The position numbers were made by a program, and so were the translations under genes. DNA of 64,000 nt from Pseudomonas ceruminis (GTDB lineage Bacteria; Pseudomonadota; Gammaproteobacteria; Pseudomonadales; Pseudomonadaceae). Each line of letters starts with the position of its first letter. The stretch's first letter is position 1. The stretch lies in NCBI RefSeq assembly GCF_021602025.1, contig NZ_BQHW01000004.1:62001-126000 (forward strand), read 5' to 3'. Below are positions 38,057-49,641 of this stretch, piece after piece. The notes beneath the pieces were generated by a model. That model saw only the letters and a program-made list of their open reading frames with translations, had not been told where the DNA came from and ran no database searches.

Positions 38057-38853
38057 TGCGCAGAAAATCCTTACTCGAACGTATCCGTCTGCTCGGCCGC
38101 TCGGCGATCGATGTACTGGCGGTGCTTGGCCGTTCCTGCCTGTTCCTGTTCCATGCACTGGTCGGACGTGGCGGCATCGGTGGCGGTTTCCAGCTGCTGA
38201 CCAAGCAGCTGTATTCGGTGGGCGTGCTGTCGCTGGCCATCGTTGTGGTCTCCGGTGTGTTCATCGGCATGGTGCTGGCCCTGCAGGGCTACAGCATCCT
38301 GACCAAGTACGGCTCCGAGCAGGCAGTCGGGCAAATGGTTGCCCTGACCCTGCTGCGTGAGCTGGGCCCGGTAGTGACTGCGCTGCTGTTCGCAGGCCGT
38401 GCCGGTTCGGCACTGACTGCCGAGATCGGCAACATGAAATCCACCGAGCAGCTGTCGAGCCTCGAGATGATCGGTGTCGACCCGCTCAAGTACATCGTCG
38501 CACCACGCCTGTGGGCCGGCTTCATTTCGCTCCCGCTGCTGGCGCTGATCTTCAGCGTGGTCGGCATCTGGGGCGGCTCATGGGTCGCGGTGGACTGGCT
38601 GGGCGTCTATGAAGGCTCGTTCTGGGCCAACATGCAGAACAGCGTGTCCTTCACCGACGATGTGCTCAATGGGTTGATCAAGAGCCTGGTGTTTGCCTTC
38701 GTCAGCACCTGGATCGCCGTATTCCAAGGGTATGACTGTGAGCCCACTTCAGAGGGGATCAGCCGTGCCACCACCAAGACCGTGGTCTACGCCTCGTTGG
38801 CAGTACTGGGTCTGGACTTTATTCTGACCGCCTTGATGTTTGGAGATTTCTGA
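38056..38853 (+). CDS. mlaE: Phospholipid transport permease MlaE (Ttg2B)
   Basis: 265-residue inner-membrane permease with five or six helices, dimeric core of MlaFEDB. Family features include [22 protein letters not shown]-type helix start, [21 protein letters not shown] and the C-terminal [15 protein letters not shown]. The ATG at 38056 shares its A with the mlaF stop codon; the codon before is a TTG that would give one extra Met. Confidence 0.95.
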   Translation: MRRKSLLERIRLLGRSAIDVLAVLGRSCLFLFHALVGRGGIGGGFQLLTKQLYSVGVLSLAIVVVSGVFIGMVLALQGYSILTKYGSEQAVGQMVALTLLRELGPVVTALLFAGRAGSALTAEIGNMKSTEQLSSLEMIGVDPLKYIVAPRLWAGFISLPLLALIFSVVGIWGGSWVAVDWLGVYEGSFWANMQNSVSFTDDVLNGLIKSLVFAFVSTWIAVFQGYDCEPTSEGISRATTKTVVYASLAVLGLDFILTALMFGDF

Positions 38854-39338
38854 TGCAAAACCGCACCCTGGAAATCGGTGTCGGCCTGTTCCTCCTGGCC
38901 GGGATCCTGGCGCTGCTGCTGCTGGCCCTGCGTGTCAGCGGGCTGTCGGCCAGCCCGAGCAGCGATACCTACAAAGTTTACGCGTACTTCGACAATATCG
39001 CCGGTTTGACTGTCAGAGCTAAAGTGACCATGGCCGGTGTGACGATCGGCAAGGTCACCGCCATCGATCTGGACCGTGATTCCTACACCGGTCGGGTGAC
39101 GTTGCAGCTGGACAAGAAGGTCGACAACCTGCCGACCGATTCCACTGCCTCGATCCTGACCGCCGGGTTGCTGGGCGAGAAGTACATCGGCATCAGCGTG
39201 GGTGGCGAAGAGCAGGTACTCAAGGATGGCGCTACCATCCATGACACGCAGTCGGCGCTGGTGCTGGAAGATCTGATTGGCAAGTTCCTGCTCAACACCG
39301 TTGGCAAGGAACCCAAAGAAGCGCAACCGGCTAATTAA
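38853..39338 (+). CDS. mlaD: MCE-domain lipid-binding protein MlaD (Ttg2C)
   Basis: 161-residue periplasmic MCE protein anchored by one N-terminal helix (LEIGVGLFLLAGILALLLLAL); it forms the hexameric ring over MlaE. The MCE domain begins YKVYAYFDNIAGLTVRAKVTMAGVTIGKV and has LLGEKYIGISVGG. The start overlaps the mlaE stop. Confidence 0.95.
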   Translation: MQNRTLEIGVGLFLLAGILALLLLALRVSGLSASPSSDTYKVYAYFDNIAGLTVRAKVTMAGVTIGKVTAIDLDRDSYTGRVTLQLDKKVDNLPTDSTASILTAGLLGEKYIGISVGGEEQVLKDGATIHDTQSALVLEDLIGKFLLNTVGKEPKEAQPAN

Positions 39339-39347
39339 GGAGTTTCC

Positions 39348-40001
39348 ATGATTTCGATCCTGCGACGTGGCCTGCTGGTCCTGCTGGCGGCTTTCCCCTT
39401 GCTGGCTGTGGCGGCGCCGGGGCAAACCCCGCACGACGTGGTCCAGGGCACGACCAACGAATTGCTGGGTGACCTCAAGGCCAACAAGGAACAGTACAAG
39501 ACCAACCCGCAGGCCTTCTACGATGCGCTCAATCGCATCCTGGGCCCGGTGGTCGATGCCGACGGCATCTCCAGAAGCATCATGACCGTCAAGTACTCGC
39601 GCAAGGCCACGCCTGAGCAGATGCAGCGCTTCCAGGAAAACTTCAAGCGCAGCCTGATGCAGTTCTATGGCAATGCCCTGCTCGAATACAACAACCAGGG
39701 TATCGTCGTGGACCCAGCCAAGGCTGACGATGGCAAGCGTGCCAGTGTCGGCATGAAAGTCACCGGCAACAACGGTGCTGTGTACCCGGTGCAATACACC
39801 CTCGAGAACCTGGGTGGCGAGTGGAAGGTGCGTAACGTCATCGTCAATGGCATCAACATCGGCAAGCTGTTCCGCGACCAGTTCGCCGATGCCATGCAGC
39901 GCAATGGCAACAACCTGGACAAGACCATTGACGGCTGGGCTGGCGAAGTTGCCAAGGCCAAGGAAGCCGCCGATACCTCGCCCGAGAAGACCGTCAAATG
40001 A
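39348..40001 (+). CDS. mlaC: Periplasmic phospholipid shuttle MlaC (Ttg2D)
   Basis: 217-residue soluble periplasmic carrier. The signal peptide spans about 1-22 (LLVLLAAFPLLAVAAP) and the mature part contains FYDALNRILGPVVDADGISRSIM and GVYPVQY-like strands ending with VNGINIGKLFRDQFADAM, all typical. A charged C-terminal tail is present. It overlaps mlaB by 4 bases. Confidence 0.95.
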   Translation: MISILRRGLLVLLAAFPLLAVAAPGQTPHDVVQGTTNELLGDLKANKEQYKTNPQAFYDALNRILGPVVDADGISRSIMTVKYSRKATPEQMQRFQENFKRSLMQFYGNALLEYNNQGIVVDPAKADDGKRASVGMKVTGNNGAVYPVQYTLENLGGEWKVRNVIVNGINIGKLFRDQFADAMQRNGNNLDKTIDGWAGEVAKAKEAADTSPEKTVK

Positions 40002-40300
40002 GTGAAACCAGCGTAAGCATGGCCGAGCCGGGTGTTCTGCGCCTGGCGGGCGTGCTGGACTATCGCAGCGGCCCAGCCTTGCGCAAGCAGGGCAAGGCGT
40101 TGGTAGACACTTCCCGCGAGTCGCACCTGGTGCTCGATTGCACGGCTGTGCAAAAGTCATCCAGTGTTGGCCTGTCGTTGCTGCTGGCCTTCATCCGTGA
40201 CGCCCAGGCGGCCGGCAAGGCCTACGAGGTGCGTGGCATGCCTGATGACATGCGGGAAATTGCCGGGGTCTACGACCTCGATGAAGTACTGGCGAGCTGA
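39998..40300 (+). CDS. mlaB: STAS-domain protein MlaB (Ttg2E)
   Basis: 100-residue cytoplasmic STAS protein that binds MlaF and supports ATPase assembly. DCTAVQKSSSVGLSLLLAFIRDA is the STAS helix with the conserved Ser/Thr-Ser pair, and EVRGMPDDMREIAGVYDLDEVL follows. It ends the mla operon before a strong terminator. Confidence 0.93.
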   Translation: MSETSVSMAEPGVLRLAGVLDYRSGPALRKQGKALVDTSRESHLVLDCTAVQKSSSVGLSLLLAFIRDAQAAGKAYEVRGMPDDMREIAGVYDLDEVLAS

Positions 40301-40319
40301 TGGCTCGTTACGCGTGAAC

Positions 40320-40373
40320 AGCCCCTCGGTCAGCGCACGCCCTCGTTGGGCTTCGCAGGCGAGGGGCTTTTTT
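40320..40373 (+). terminator. Rho-independent terminator of mlaFEDCB
   Basis: AGCCCCTCG (40320-40328) can pair with CGAGGGGCT (40360-40368), as can the nearer CCCTCG at about 40341, followed by a T run through 40373. The two competing left arms give alternative stems. Confidence 0.85.
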
Positions 40374-40419
40374 GTATGATGGCCGACCCGTGCGCATCGG
40401 GCGCCGATTGAGGTTGAGC

Positions 40420-41948
<1,529 letters not shown>

Positions 41949-41971
41949 TAACCCGCTGGTGCAGGGAGTGG

Positions 41972-42055
41972 TAGCGGGGTTGCCCCGCGAACAAGCCATC
42001 GCGGCATAGGGCACCGGCTTTGCCGGTGTTTGCGGGGCTAGCCCGCTCCCACACA
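41972..42055. repeat. REP-like cluster between murA and hisG
   Basis: Three palindromes in a row: GCGGGG / CCCCGC (41974-41988), CACCGGC-TTT-GCCGGTG (42012-42028) and GCGGG / CCCGC (42032-42046), followed by CTCCCACA. It lies 24 bases past murA and probably reduces read-through into hisG. Confidence 0.7.
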
Positions 42056-42117
42056 CGAATTGAATGCGGTCGGGCCCAGGCCCGGCCGGCAGTAGCCGCT
42101 TAAGGACCGACGTTCCA

Positions 42118-42753
42118 ATGTTGACCATCGCGCTTTCCAAAGGCCGCATCCTCGACGACACCCTGCCGCTGCTCGCTGAAGCCGGTATCGTGCCGACCGA
42201 GAATCCGGACAAGAGCCGTAAGCTGATCATTCCCACCACGCAGGATGACGTGCGCCTGCTGATCGTGCGCGCCACCGACGTGCCGACCTATGTCGAGCAT
42301 GGCGCCGCCGACCTCGGTGTGGCCGGCAAGGACGTGCTGATGGAGTACGGCGGCCAGGGCCTGTACGAGCCGCTGGACCTGCAGATTGCCCGCTGCAAGC
42401 TGATGACCGCTGGCGTGGTCGGTGCGCCGGAGCCCAAGGGGCGCCTGCGTGTGGCCACCAAGTTCGTCAACGTTGCCAAGCGCTACTATGCCGAGCAAGG
42501 CCGCCAGGTCGACATCATCAAGCTCTACGGCTCGATGGAGCTGGCGCCTTTGATCAACCTCGCCGACAAGATCATCGACGTGGTAGACACCGGCAATACC
42601 CTGCGCGCCAATGGCCTGGAACCCCAGGAACTGATCGCTACGATCAGCTCACGCCTGGTGGTCAACAAAGCGTCCATGAAGATGCAGCACGCCCGAATCC
42701 AAAGCCTGATCGACACCCTGCGCCAAGCTGTCGAATCGCGACACCGCGGCTGA
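42118..42753 (+). CDS. hisG: ATP phosphoribosyltransferase, short form
   Basis: 211-residue catalytic subunit for the first step of histidine synthesis. [22 protein letters not shown] at the start and [19 protein letters not shown] in the middle are typical. At this length it lacks the regulatory domain of long HisG, so it should need HisZ from elsewhere in the genome (family knowledge). AAGGACCG precedes the ATG at 42118. HisD and hisC follow. Confidence 0.96.
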   Translation: MLTIALSKGRILDDTLPLLAEAGIVPTENPDKSRKLIIPTTQDDVRLLIVRATDVPTYVEHGAADLGVAGKDVLMEYGGQGLYEPLDLQIARCKLMTAGVVGAPEPKGRLRVATKFVNVAKRYYAEQGRQVDIIKLYGSMELAPLINLADKIIDVVDTGNTLRANGLEPQELIATISSRLVVNKASMKMQHARIQSLIDTLRQAVESRHRG

Positions 42754-42760
42754 CCTCTGC

Positions 42761-42781
42761 GCGCGACCTTCGCTGTCGCGC
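42761..42781 (+). terminator. Hairpin between hisG and hisD
   Basis: GCGCGAC / GTCGCGC perfect 7-bp stem with a CTTCGCT loop starts 7 bases past the hisG stop. There is no U tract. The 126-base gap is otherwise without a visible gene. Confidence 0.45.
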
Positions 42782-42879
42782 CCGTCTATCCGCGTCATAG
42801 CCATTTTTCTCGGGTGCCCGCGCGGATGGACTGGTAGCCTAGGGCGCCTGAGCATTCGCTAATAATCGAGGCCCTCGCC

Positions 42880-44205
42880 ATGACCGTGTCCACTGCAATT
42901 GCCCGTCTCAACGCTGCTGATCCGGATTTCGCCCGACATCTGGATCATCTGCTGAGCTGGGAAAGTGTGTCTGATGATGCGGTCAACCAGCGCGTGCTCG
43001 ACATCATCAAGGCCGTGCGTGAGCGCGGTGATGCAGCGCTGGTAGAGTTCACCCAGCGTTTCGACGGTGTCGACGCCACCCGCATCGAGGACCTGATCCT
43101 GGGCCGCGAGCGCCTGGAGCTGGCCCTGACCCGCATCACCGCGGCCCAGCGCGAAGCCCTGGAAACCGCTGCCAACCGTGTGCGCATGTACCACGAGCGG
43201 CAGAAGCAGGATTCCTGGCAGTACACCGAAGCTGATGGCACCGTGCTCGGCCAGAAGGTCACCCCGCTGGACCGTGCCGGGCTTTATGTGCCAGGTGGCA
43301 AGGCGTCGTACCCGTCGTCGGTGCTGATGAACGCCATCCCGGCCAAGGTCGCTGGCGTGGCCGAGGTGGTCATGGTGGTGCCTACCCCGCGTGGTGAAAT
43401 CAACGAGCTGGTGCTGGCCGCCGCCTGCATCGCCGGTGTCGACCGCGTGTTCACCGTGGGCGGTGCGCAGGCGGTCGCGGCCTTGGCCTACGGCACCGAA
43501 AGCGTGCCCCAGGTCGACAAGATCGTTGGCCCGGGCAACATTTACGTGGCCACCGCCAAGCGACACGTGTTCGGCCAGGTCGGTATCGACATGATTGCCG
43601 GCCCGTCGGAAATCCTCGTGGTGTGCGACGGCCAGACCGACCCGGACTGGATCGCCATGGACCTGTTTTCCCAGGCCGAGCACGACGAAGATGCCCAGGC
43701 CATTCTGGTCAGCCCGGATGCGGCGTTCCTTGACCGTGTTGCCGCCAGCATCGACAAACTGCTGCCGACCATGGAGCGGGCCGAAATCATCGAAAAATCG
43801 ATCAACGGTCGGGGTGCGCTGATCCAGGTGCGTGACATGCAGCAGGCCATCGACGTGGCCAACCGCATTGCCCCGGAGCACCTGGAGCTGTCGGTCGCCG
43901 ACCCGCAGGCCTGGCTGCCGCAGATCCGTCATGCTGGCGCGATCTTCATGGGCCGCCACACCAGCGAGGCACTGGGTGACTACTGCGCCGGCCCTAACCA
44001 TGTGCTGCCGACCTCTGGCACCGCACGTTTCTCGTCGCCGCTGGGGGTGTATGACTTCCAGAAGCGTTCGTCGATCATCTTCTGCTCCGAGCAGGGGGCA
44101 TCCGAGTTGGGCAACACCGCGTCGATCCTGGCCCGGGGCGAATCGCTGACCGCCCACGCCCGAAGCGCCGAATACCGTATCCTGACCCAAGGCAAGGGGA
44201 ACTGA
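42880..44205 (+). CDS. hisD: Histidinol dehydrogenase
   Basis: 441-residue zinc enzyme for the last two oxidations, histidinol to histidine. Conserved features include [47 protein letters not shown] and zinc-site [17 protein letters not shown] lies about 8 bases before the ATG. It is 2 bases ahead of hisC. Confidence 0.97.
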   Translation: MTVSTAIARLNAADPDFARHLDHLLSWESVSDDAVNQRVLDIIKAVRERGDAALVEFTQRFDGVDATRIEDLILGRERLELALTRITAAQREALETAANRVRMYHERQKQDSWQYTEADGTVLGQKVTPLDRAGLYVPGGKASYPSSVLMNAIPAKVAGVAEVVMVVPTPRGEINELVLAAACIAGVDRVFTVGGAQAVAALAYGTESVPQVDKIVGPGNIYVATAKRHVFGQVGIDMIAGPSEILVVCDGQTDPDWIAMDLFSQAEHDEDAQAILVSPDAAFLDRVAASIDKLLPTMERAEIIEKSINGRGALIQVRDMQQAIDVANRIAPEHLELSVADPQAWLPQIRHAGAIFMGRHTSEALGDYCAGPNHVLPTSGTARFSSPLGVYDFQKRSSIIFCSEQGASELGNTASILARGESLTAHARSAEYRILTQGKGN

Positions 44206-44207
44206 AC

Positions 44208-45254
44208 ATGAGTCGATTCTGGAGCCCCTTCGTCAAGGACCTGGTGCCTTACGTGCCGGGCGAGCAGCCCAAGCTGGCGCGCCTGGTCAAGCTGAACACC
44301 AACGAGAACCCCTATGGCCCGTCGCCCAAGGCGTTGGAGGCCATGCGTGGCGAACTCAACGACAACCTGCGCCTGTATCCGGACCCCAACGGTGACCGGC
44401 TCAAGCAGGCGGTGGCCGAGTACTACGGCGTAACCCCTGGGCACGTGTTCGTGGGGAATGGTTCGGACGAAGTATTGGCGCACATCTTCCACGGCCTGTT
44501 CCAGCACGGCGGCCCGCTGCTGTTCCCGGATGTCAGCTACAGTTTCTACCCGGTCTACTGCGGCCTGTACGGCATCCCATTCGAGCAGGTGGCACTGGAC
44601 GAGCAGTTCCAGATCCGCGTCGAGGACTACCACAAGCCCAACGCCGGGATCATCTTCCCCAACCCCAACGCGCCGACCGGTTGCCTGTTGCCGCTGCAGG
44701 CGATCGAGCAACTGCTGCAGGCCAACCGTGATTCGGTGGTGGTGGTAGACGAAGCCTACATCGATTTTGGTGGTGAAACGGCGATCAGTCTGGTGGGCCG
44801 CTACGACAACCTGCTGGTGACCCAGACACTGTCCAAGTCCCGCTCGCTGGCCGGCCTACGCGTTGGCCTGGCGGTCGGCCACCCGGACTTGATCGAAGCC
44901 CTGGAACGTATCAAGAACAGTTTCAACTCTTACCCGCTGGATCGCATGGCGATCGTCGGTGCGGCCGCGGCGTTCGAGGATAAGGCCTATTTCGAAGAGA
45001 CGTGCCGCAAGGTGATCGACAGCCGCGAGGCACTGGTCGAGCAACTGACCGCCAAAGGTTTTGAGGTGCTGCCCTCGGCCGCCAACTTCATCTTCGCCCG
45101 CCACCCGCAGCAGGACGCAGCCGAGCTTGCTGCACGCCTGCGCGAGCAGGGCGTGATCGTGCGCCATTTCAAACAGCAGCGCATCGCTCAGTTCCTGCGG
45201 ATCACCATTGGTACGCCGGACATGAACAAGGCGCTGATTGACGCACTGGGTTAA
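44208..45254 (+). CDS. hisC: Histidinol-phosphate aminotransferase
   Basis: 348-residue class I/II PLP aminotransferase. Substrate motif [17 protein letters not shown] is near the N-terminus, [10 protein letters not shown] and [11 protein letters not shown] in the middle, and the PLP Lys210 in [14 protein letters not shown]. It follows hisD immediately and ends with a strong palindrome. Confidence 0.96.
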   Translation: MSRFWSPFVKDLVPYVPGEQPKLARLVKLNTNENPYGPSPKALEAMRGELNDNLRLYPDPNGDRLKQAVAEYYGVTPGHVFVGNGSDEVLAHIFHGLFQHGGPLLFPDVSYSFYPVYCGLYGIPFEQVALDEQFQIRVEDYHKPNAGIIFPNPNAPTGCLLPLQAIEQLLQANRDSVVVVDEAYIDFGGETAISLVGRYDNLLVTQTLSKSRSLAGLRVGLAVGHPDLIEALERIKNSFNSYPLDRMAIVGAAAAFEDKAYFEETCRKVIDSREALVEQLTAKGFEVLPSAANFIFARHPQQDAAELAARLREQGVIVRHFKQQRIAQFLRITIGTPDMNKALIDALG

Positions 45255-45262
45255 AGCCATTG

Positions 45263-45292
45263 GCCTATTCGCGGGCTTGCCCGCGAATAGGC
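45263..45292 (+). terminator. Perfect 14-bp palindrome after hisC (REP-like)
   Basis: GCCTATTCGCGGGC (45263-45276) and GCCCGCGAATAGGC (45279-45292) are exact inverse copies separated by TT, 8 bases past the hisC stop. No U run follows. The core GCGGGCTTGCCCGC is the P. putida REP palindrome type. Confidence 0.75.
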
Positions 45293-45363
45293 TGAGGTGA
45301 AGTCGGCAGCTAAGGATGCTAGGTATTTGCGCAGAGGCCTGGGCTCCCTTAAGTTATCTAAAT

Positions 45364-45374
45364 TCATCGGATGA
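45364..45374 (+). promoter_or_regulatory. Possible operator of the FadR-type regulator
   Basis: TCATC-G-GATGA is a perfect 11-bp palindrome 14 bases upstream of the regulator ATG in an AT-rich stretch (about 45350-45388). GntR/FadR-type proteins often bind such sites near their own promoters; autoregulation here is a guess. Confidence 0.35.
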
Positions 45375-45388
45375 TTGGTTGAGTAGAC

Positions 45389-46039
45389 ATGAGCACTGAG
45401 CTGACCAAGCGATCGCTGGTCGAGCTCGCCGTGGAGCGTATGCGTGAGCGCATCCTCCAGGGCGACTGGCAGGTCGGGCAGCGCCTGCCCACCGAGCCTG
45501 AACTGGCACTTGAGCTGGGCATAAGCCGCAATACCGTGCGCGAGGCCATGCGTGTGTTGGCCTTCAGTGGCCTGGTGGAAATCCGCCAGGGCGACGGCAG
45601 CTACCTGCGTACTTGCCAGGACCCGCTGCAGGCGGTGCAGGCGATGTCCCGCTGTACCCTGGAGCAAGCGCGGGAAACCCGTCACATCCTTGAAACCGAG
45701 GCAATCGGGCTGGCTGCGCTGCGGCGTAGCGAAGACGACCTGCACAGACTGCGCGCAGCGCTCAAGGGCAGCGCCGAGCACTTTCATGGCGATGTGGATG
45801 CTTATGTCAGCTGCGACCTGGTGTTTCATCAATGCTTGATCGACGCCGCGCACAACCCGGCGCTCAGTGAGCTGTACCGCTATTTTTCCGGCGTGGTGGC
45901 CGCAGCGTTGCAGCACAACATGACCACCGTGCCGCGCTGCCAGGCCACCTTCGACCTGCATGGGCAGATCCTCGATGCCATCGAGCATCGCGATTCGGAA
46001 CGGGCCAAGCGCCTGAGCCGAACCCTTATCGAATCCTGA
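45389..46039 (+). CDS. GntR-family regulator, FadR (FCD) subfamily
   Basis: 216-residue repressor-type regulator. The winged helix fills about 5-75 (MRERILQGDWQVGQRLPTEPELALELGISRNTVREAMRVL) and the FCD ligand domain about 85-210, with metal-binding style residues in HFHGDVDAYVSCDLVFHQCLIDAAHNP and FDLHGQILDAI. It is followed 13 bases later by an MFS exporter gene, its most likely target. The effector is unknown. Confidence 0.9.
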   Translation: MSTELTKRSLVELAVERMRERILQGDWQVGQRLPTEPELALELGISRNTVREAMRVLAFSGLVEIRQGDGSYLRTCQDPLQAVQAMSRCTLEQARETRHILETEAIGLAALRRSEDDLHRLRAALKGSAEHFHGDVDAYVSCDLVFHQCLIDAAHNPALSELYRYFSGVVAAALQHNMTTVPRCQATFDLHGQILDAIEHRDSERAKRLSRTLIES

Positions 46040-46052
46040 GAACGAGAAGGCC

Positions 46053-47333
46053 ATGGCCGAACCAATGACCCGTGACACTACCGCCCGTGAGCGGGAACTC
46101 GATGAACTGCTGATCGATGCCGAAGCCGATGATGCTCAGGTGCAGCAACAACCGGTGCTGCTGAAGCGGCCATGGCTGCTATTGCTTGGCCTGGTACTGG
46201 TGGCGCTGAACTTGCGCCCGGCGCTGTCGAGCATGGCGCCTGTACTCGGCCAGGTCAGTGAAGGTCTGGGCCTGAGTGCTTCACAGGCCGGGCTGCTGAC
46301 CACCCTGCCGGTGCTGTGCCTGGGCCTGTTCGCACCGTTGGCGCCAATGTTGGCCCGGCGCTTTGGCAGCGAACGCGTGGTCCTCGGCATCCTGTTGACC
46401 TTGGCGTTGGGCATTGTATTGCGCAGCACGCTGGGCGAGGCAGGGGTGTTTGCGGGCAGCGTGGTGGCTGGCGCCAGTATCGGCATCATCGGCGTGCTGT
46501 TGCCAGGGATCGTCAAGCGCGATTTCCCCAAACACGCAGGCACTCTGACCGGGGTGTACACCATGGCCTTGTGCCTGGGTGCGGCGATGGCAGCGGGCGC
46601 CACCGTTCCCCTGGCCCAGCGTTTGGGCGACAGCTGGGCCCTTGGCTTGGGCTTCTGGGTGATTCCGGCGGTGCTGGCCATGCTGGTCTGGCTGCCACAG
46701 GTGCGTCAGCGCCATGGTTTGCACAAGGTCGCTTACCGGGTGCGGGGGTTGTGGCGTGACCCCCTGGCCTGGCAGGTAACGCTGTACATGGGGCTGCAGT
46801 CGTCACTGGCGTACATTGTCTTTGGCTGGTTGCCGTCGATTCTCATCGGCCGTGGCCTGAGCCCAACCGAGGCCGGCCTGGTGTTGTCAGGCTCGGTGAT
46901 CGTGCAGTTGGCCAGCTCGCTCAGTGCGCCTTGGCTGGCGACCCGCGGCAAAGACCAGCGGCTGGCGATCGTCGTTGTGATGCTGATTACCTTGGCCGGC
47001 CTGTTCGGTTGCCTGTATGCGCCGATTTCCGGCCTGTGGGGCTGGGCAGTGCTGCTGGGGTTGGGCCAGGGCGGGACTTTTGCCTTGGCGTTGACCCTGA
47101 TCGTGCTGCGTTCGAAGGACGCGCACGTAGCTGCCAACCTGTCGAGCATGGCGCAAGGGGTGGGTTATACCCTGGCATCGATGGGCCCCTTTGCCGTGGG
47201 ACTGGTGCATGACCTGACCGGGGGCTGGGCGGCGGTGGGCTGGATCTTCGCTGTGCTGGGCGTCGGTGCGATCGTGTTCGGGCTTGGGGCAGGGCGCGCG
47301 CTGTACGTGCAGGTGAACAGCGAGAAAGTCTGA
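46053..47333 (+). CDS. MFS transporter, CynX/NimT family
   Basis: 426-residue major-facilitator protein with 12 helices after a 38-residue acidic N-terminal extension. LVALNLRPALSSMAPVLGQV is the hallmark of the CynX/NimT (cyanate/2-nitroimidazole) family. A conserved YTMALCLGAAMAAGATVPLA helix and LGQGGTFALALTLIVLRS occur later. Probably controlled by the FadR-type regulator upstream. Family members export or import small toxic compounds; the substrate is unknown. Confidence 0.88.
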   Translation: MAEPMTRDTTARERELDELLIDAEADDAQVQQQPVLLKRPWLLLLGLVLVALNLRPALSSMAPVLGQVSEGLGLSASQAGLLTTLPVLCLGLFAPLAPMLARRFGSERVVLGILLTLALGIVLRSTLGEAGVFAGSVVAGASIGIIGVLLPGIVKRDFPKHAGTLTGVYTMALCLGAAMAAGATVPLAQRLGDSWALGLGFWVIPAVLAMLVWLPQVRQRHGLHKVAYRVRGLWRDPLAWQVTLYMGLQSSLAYIVFGWLPSILIGRGLSPTEAGLVLSGSVIVQLASSLSAPWLATRGKDQRLAIVVVMLITLAGLFGCLYAPISGLWGWAVLLGLGQGGTFALALTLIVLRSKDAHVAANLSSMAQGVGYTLASMGPFAVGLVHDLTGGWAAVGWIFAVLGVGAIVFGLGAGRALYVQVNSEKV

Positions 47334-47447
47334 AATCCAGGCCGGAAGTGCCGGTCATGTCGCGCGCATTCATGCTGCGAATGAGCATGGCATTACGTCG
47401 TTGCGCAGATTATCGTGCATCTACCCATTCCCAGGACGGACCAGCCT

Positions 47448-47918
47448 ATGAGCGACGCCAACCGTGACCTGATCACCCGTTTCTATCAGGCCTTCCAGCG
47501 CCTGGACGCCGAAGCCATGGTGGCCTGCTACAGCGACGACATCGTCTTCAGCGACCCGGTTTTTGGCTCCCTGCGCGGCCGCGACGCGGGGGACATGTGG
47601 CGTATGCTCACCGCCCGCGCCAAAGACTTTTCCCTCACTTTCGACCAGGTCCGTGCCGACGAGCGCAGCGCGAGCGCGCACTGGGTCGCGACCTACCTGT
47701 TCAGCCAGACGGGTCGCACCGTGGTCAATGACATCCAGGCACGTTTCGTCATCCGCGATGGGCTGATCTGCCAGCACGATGATTCCTTCGACCTGTGGCG
47801 TTGGTCGCGTCAGGCACTGGGTGCGCCCGGGGTGTTGCTGGGTTGGTCACCGATGTTGCAGAACAAGGTACGCCAGCAGGCGTTCAAAGGGCTGCGTACA
47901 TTCCAGCAGGCGCGTTGA
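47448..47918 (+). CDS. SnoaL/NTF2-like protein
   Basis: 156-residue protein of the NTF2-like (SnoaL) fold: LITRFYQAFQRLDAEAMVACYSDDIVFSDPVFGSLRG at the start and HWVATYLFSQTGRTVVNDIQARFVIRDG strands. The C-terminal segment QALGAPGVLLGWSPMLQNKVRQQA is typical of a conserved proteobacterial subgroup. No catalytic function is assigned; the cavity may bind a small lipid or isoprenoid. AGGA precedes the ATG at 47448. Confidence 0.85.
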   Translation: MSDANRDLITRFYQAFQRLDAEAMVACYSDDIVFSDPVFGSLRGRDAGDMWRMLTARAKDFSLTFDQVRADERSASAHWVATYLFSQTGRTVVNDIQARFVIRDGLICQHDDSFDLWRWSRQALGAPGVLLGWSPMLQNKVRQQAFKGLRTFQQAR

Positions 47919-47957
47919 GCGGTTAAGCTGTCGGCTTTCCGGCCAGTCAGGCGCATC

Positions 47958-48242
47958 GTGAGCGAAGTATCCGAAATTCCGGCTTGCAAGCCTTGGTATG
48001 TGTACCTGGTGCGGGCCGCCAATGGTTCGTTGTACTGCGGCATCAGTGACGATCCGCAGCGGCGGTTCGTGGCGCATCAAAAGGGACAGGGCGCGCGGTA
48101 TTTCAAGACCAGCCCGGCGCAAGCGTTGGTGTATGTCGAGCAGTGGCCGGACAAGGGCGAGGCTTTGCGCCAGGAGCGCCTGGTGAAGAAGCTGCGCAAA
48201 TCGGCGAAGGAGGCGTTGGTCGCCTCCTATGCCGCGCCGTGA
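47958..48242 (+). CDS. GIY-YIG nuclease superfamily protein (YhbQ/UPF0213-like)
   Basis: 94-residue single-domain GIY-YIG protein: [29 protein letters not shown] holds the motif, with the variant VYLV/CGI in place of GIY/YIG and the catalytic Arg region. KGARYFK-type [19 protein letters not shown] and the helix [14 protein letters not shown] follow. E. coli YhbQ has DNA-binding nuclease-like activity, but the physiological role is unsettled. The start is a GTG. It is convergent with yejK, ending 2 bases from it. Confidence 0.88.
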   Translation: MSEVSEIPACKPWYVYLVRAANGSLYCGISDDPQRRFVAHQKGQGARYFKTSPAQALVYVEQWPDKGEALRQERLVKKLRKSAKEALVASYAAP

Positions 48243-49250
48243 TCAGTCCTTGCGACGCTTGAGCTGATCCACCAGCTGCGTCGGCAAACCCTTGATGATC
48301 AAGGTGCCCGCGGCCTCGTCATATTCCACCTTGTCCCCCAGCAGGTGAGCCTCGAAGCTGATCGACAGGCCCTCCGCGCGCCCGGTGAAACGGCGGAACT
48401 GATTGAGGGTGCGTTTGTCCGCAGGGATCTCTGGCGACAGCCCGTAGTCCTTGTTACGAATGTGGTCGTAGAAGGCCTTCGGGCGGTCCTCGTCAATCAG
48501 GCTGGACAGCTCTTCGAGGGTGACCGGTTCGCCAAGTTTGGTCTGAGTGGTGGCGTATTCGACCAGGGTCTGGGTCTTTTCGCGGGCGGCTTCCTCTGGC
48601 AAGTCTTCGCTTTCGACGAAATCGCTGAAGGCCTTGAGCAGGGTGCGGGTTTCGCCCGGCCCGTCGACGCCTTCCTGGCAGCCGATGAAGTCGCGGAAGT
48701 AGTCCGAGACCTTCTTGCCATTCTTGCCCTTTATGAACGAGATGTACTGCTTGGAGTTGTGGTTGTTCTTCCACTCCGAGAGGTTGATGCGCGCCGCCAG
48801 GTGCAACTGCCCAAGGTCCAGGTGCCGCGAAGGGGTCACATCCAGCTCGGCGTTCACCGCCACGCCTTCGCTGTGGTGCAGCAAGGCAATGGCCAGGTAG
48901 TCGGTCATGCCTTGCTGGTAATGGGCGAACAGAATGTGGCCGCCGGTGGAAAGGTTGGATTCTTCCATCAGCTTTTGCAGGTGTTCGACGGCAATGCGAC
49001 TGAACGCGGTGAAATCTTTCTCGGCTTCAAGGTACTGCTTCAACCAGCCGCTCAGTGGGTAGGCCCCGGATTCGCCGTGGAAGAAGCCCCAGGCTTTTCC
49101 TTGCTTGGCGTTGTAGCTGTCGTTGAGGTCGGCCAGGAGGTTTTCAATGGCATCCGATGCCGCAAGCTCGGTGTCCCGTGCATGGAGCACGGCGGGGCTG
49201 CCATCGGGCTTCTTGTCGATCAGGTGAACGATGCAATGACGGATTGGCAT
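48243..49250 (-). CDS. yejK: Nucleoid-associated protein YejK (NdpA)
   Basis: 335-residue nucleoid-associated protein of the NA37/YejK family, DNA-binding with unclear role. It begins [20 protein letters not shown] and has [25 protein letters not shown] and [17 protein letters not shown], both standard. I chose the ATG at 49250, the family start; upstream in-frame sequence is unlike YejK. A large divergent gap separates it from the HU gene. Confidence 0.93.
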   Translation of the reverse strand: MPIRHCIVHLIDKKPDGSPAVLHARDTELAASDAIENLLADLNDSYNAKQGKAWGFFHGESGAYPLSGWLKQYLEAEKDFTAFSRIAVEHLQKLMEESNLSTGGHILFAHYQQGMTDYLAIALLHHSEGVAVNAELDVTPSRHLDLGQLHLAARINLSEWKNNHNSKQYISFIKGKNGKKVSDYFRDFIGCQEGVDGPGETRTLLKAFSDFVESEDLPEEAAREKTQTLVEYATTQTKLGEPVTLEELSSLIDEDRPKAFYDHIRNKDYGLSPEIPADKRTLNQFRRFTGRAEGLSISFEAHLLGDKVEYDEAAGTLIIKGLPTQLVDQLKRRKD

Positions 49251-49641
49251 GGAATTCTCGGTGAGTCTGGGGCGGCCAGGCGCCGCGCTGCAAAAGTCGT
49301 CCAGTTTAACCCAGACCACAGGTGGTGCAGTGGCCGGATGTTGGCAGAAATGCCGGTTGTTCGTTTTTTGTTCAATTTTGTGCGTTTTTGCCTAAAAGCC
49401 CCGAAAAACCTGCATAAAAACCAGGTGGGCTGCGGATATTTATCTATTCCTGTGGTAGCTTTGCGCGGTCTTGCGCACCTCGAGTGGCGCATTGCTGGCA
49501 GCGCGCTTGCACCGTGTCGAACCAAACGCCGATTTACGCATCTACATGCCGATTGGCGCGGCCCTCCAGACTTAGGGGCTGGCCCGATAACGTCGTAGAG
49601 CGCTGCATAACCACTGAATTTGATAGGGAAGGAACACCACC
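49251..49641. other. 391-bp divergent intergenic region yejK/hupN
   Basis: No gene is seen. The middle (about 49360-49460) is AT-rich and must hold promoters for both genes; no single pair is compelling, though TTGAAC on the minus strand near 49376 and GATAAC near 49588 on the plus strand are candidates. A long leader is likely for the HU message. Confidence 0.4.

Noticed and set aside
41949-42060. CRISPR-like repeats between murA and hisG
   Set aside because: The repeats are adjacent, unequal palindromes without regular spacers; they are REP-type elements.
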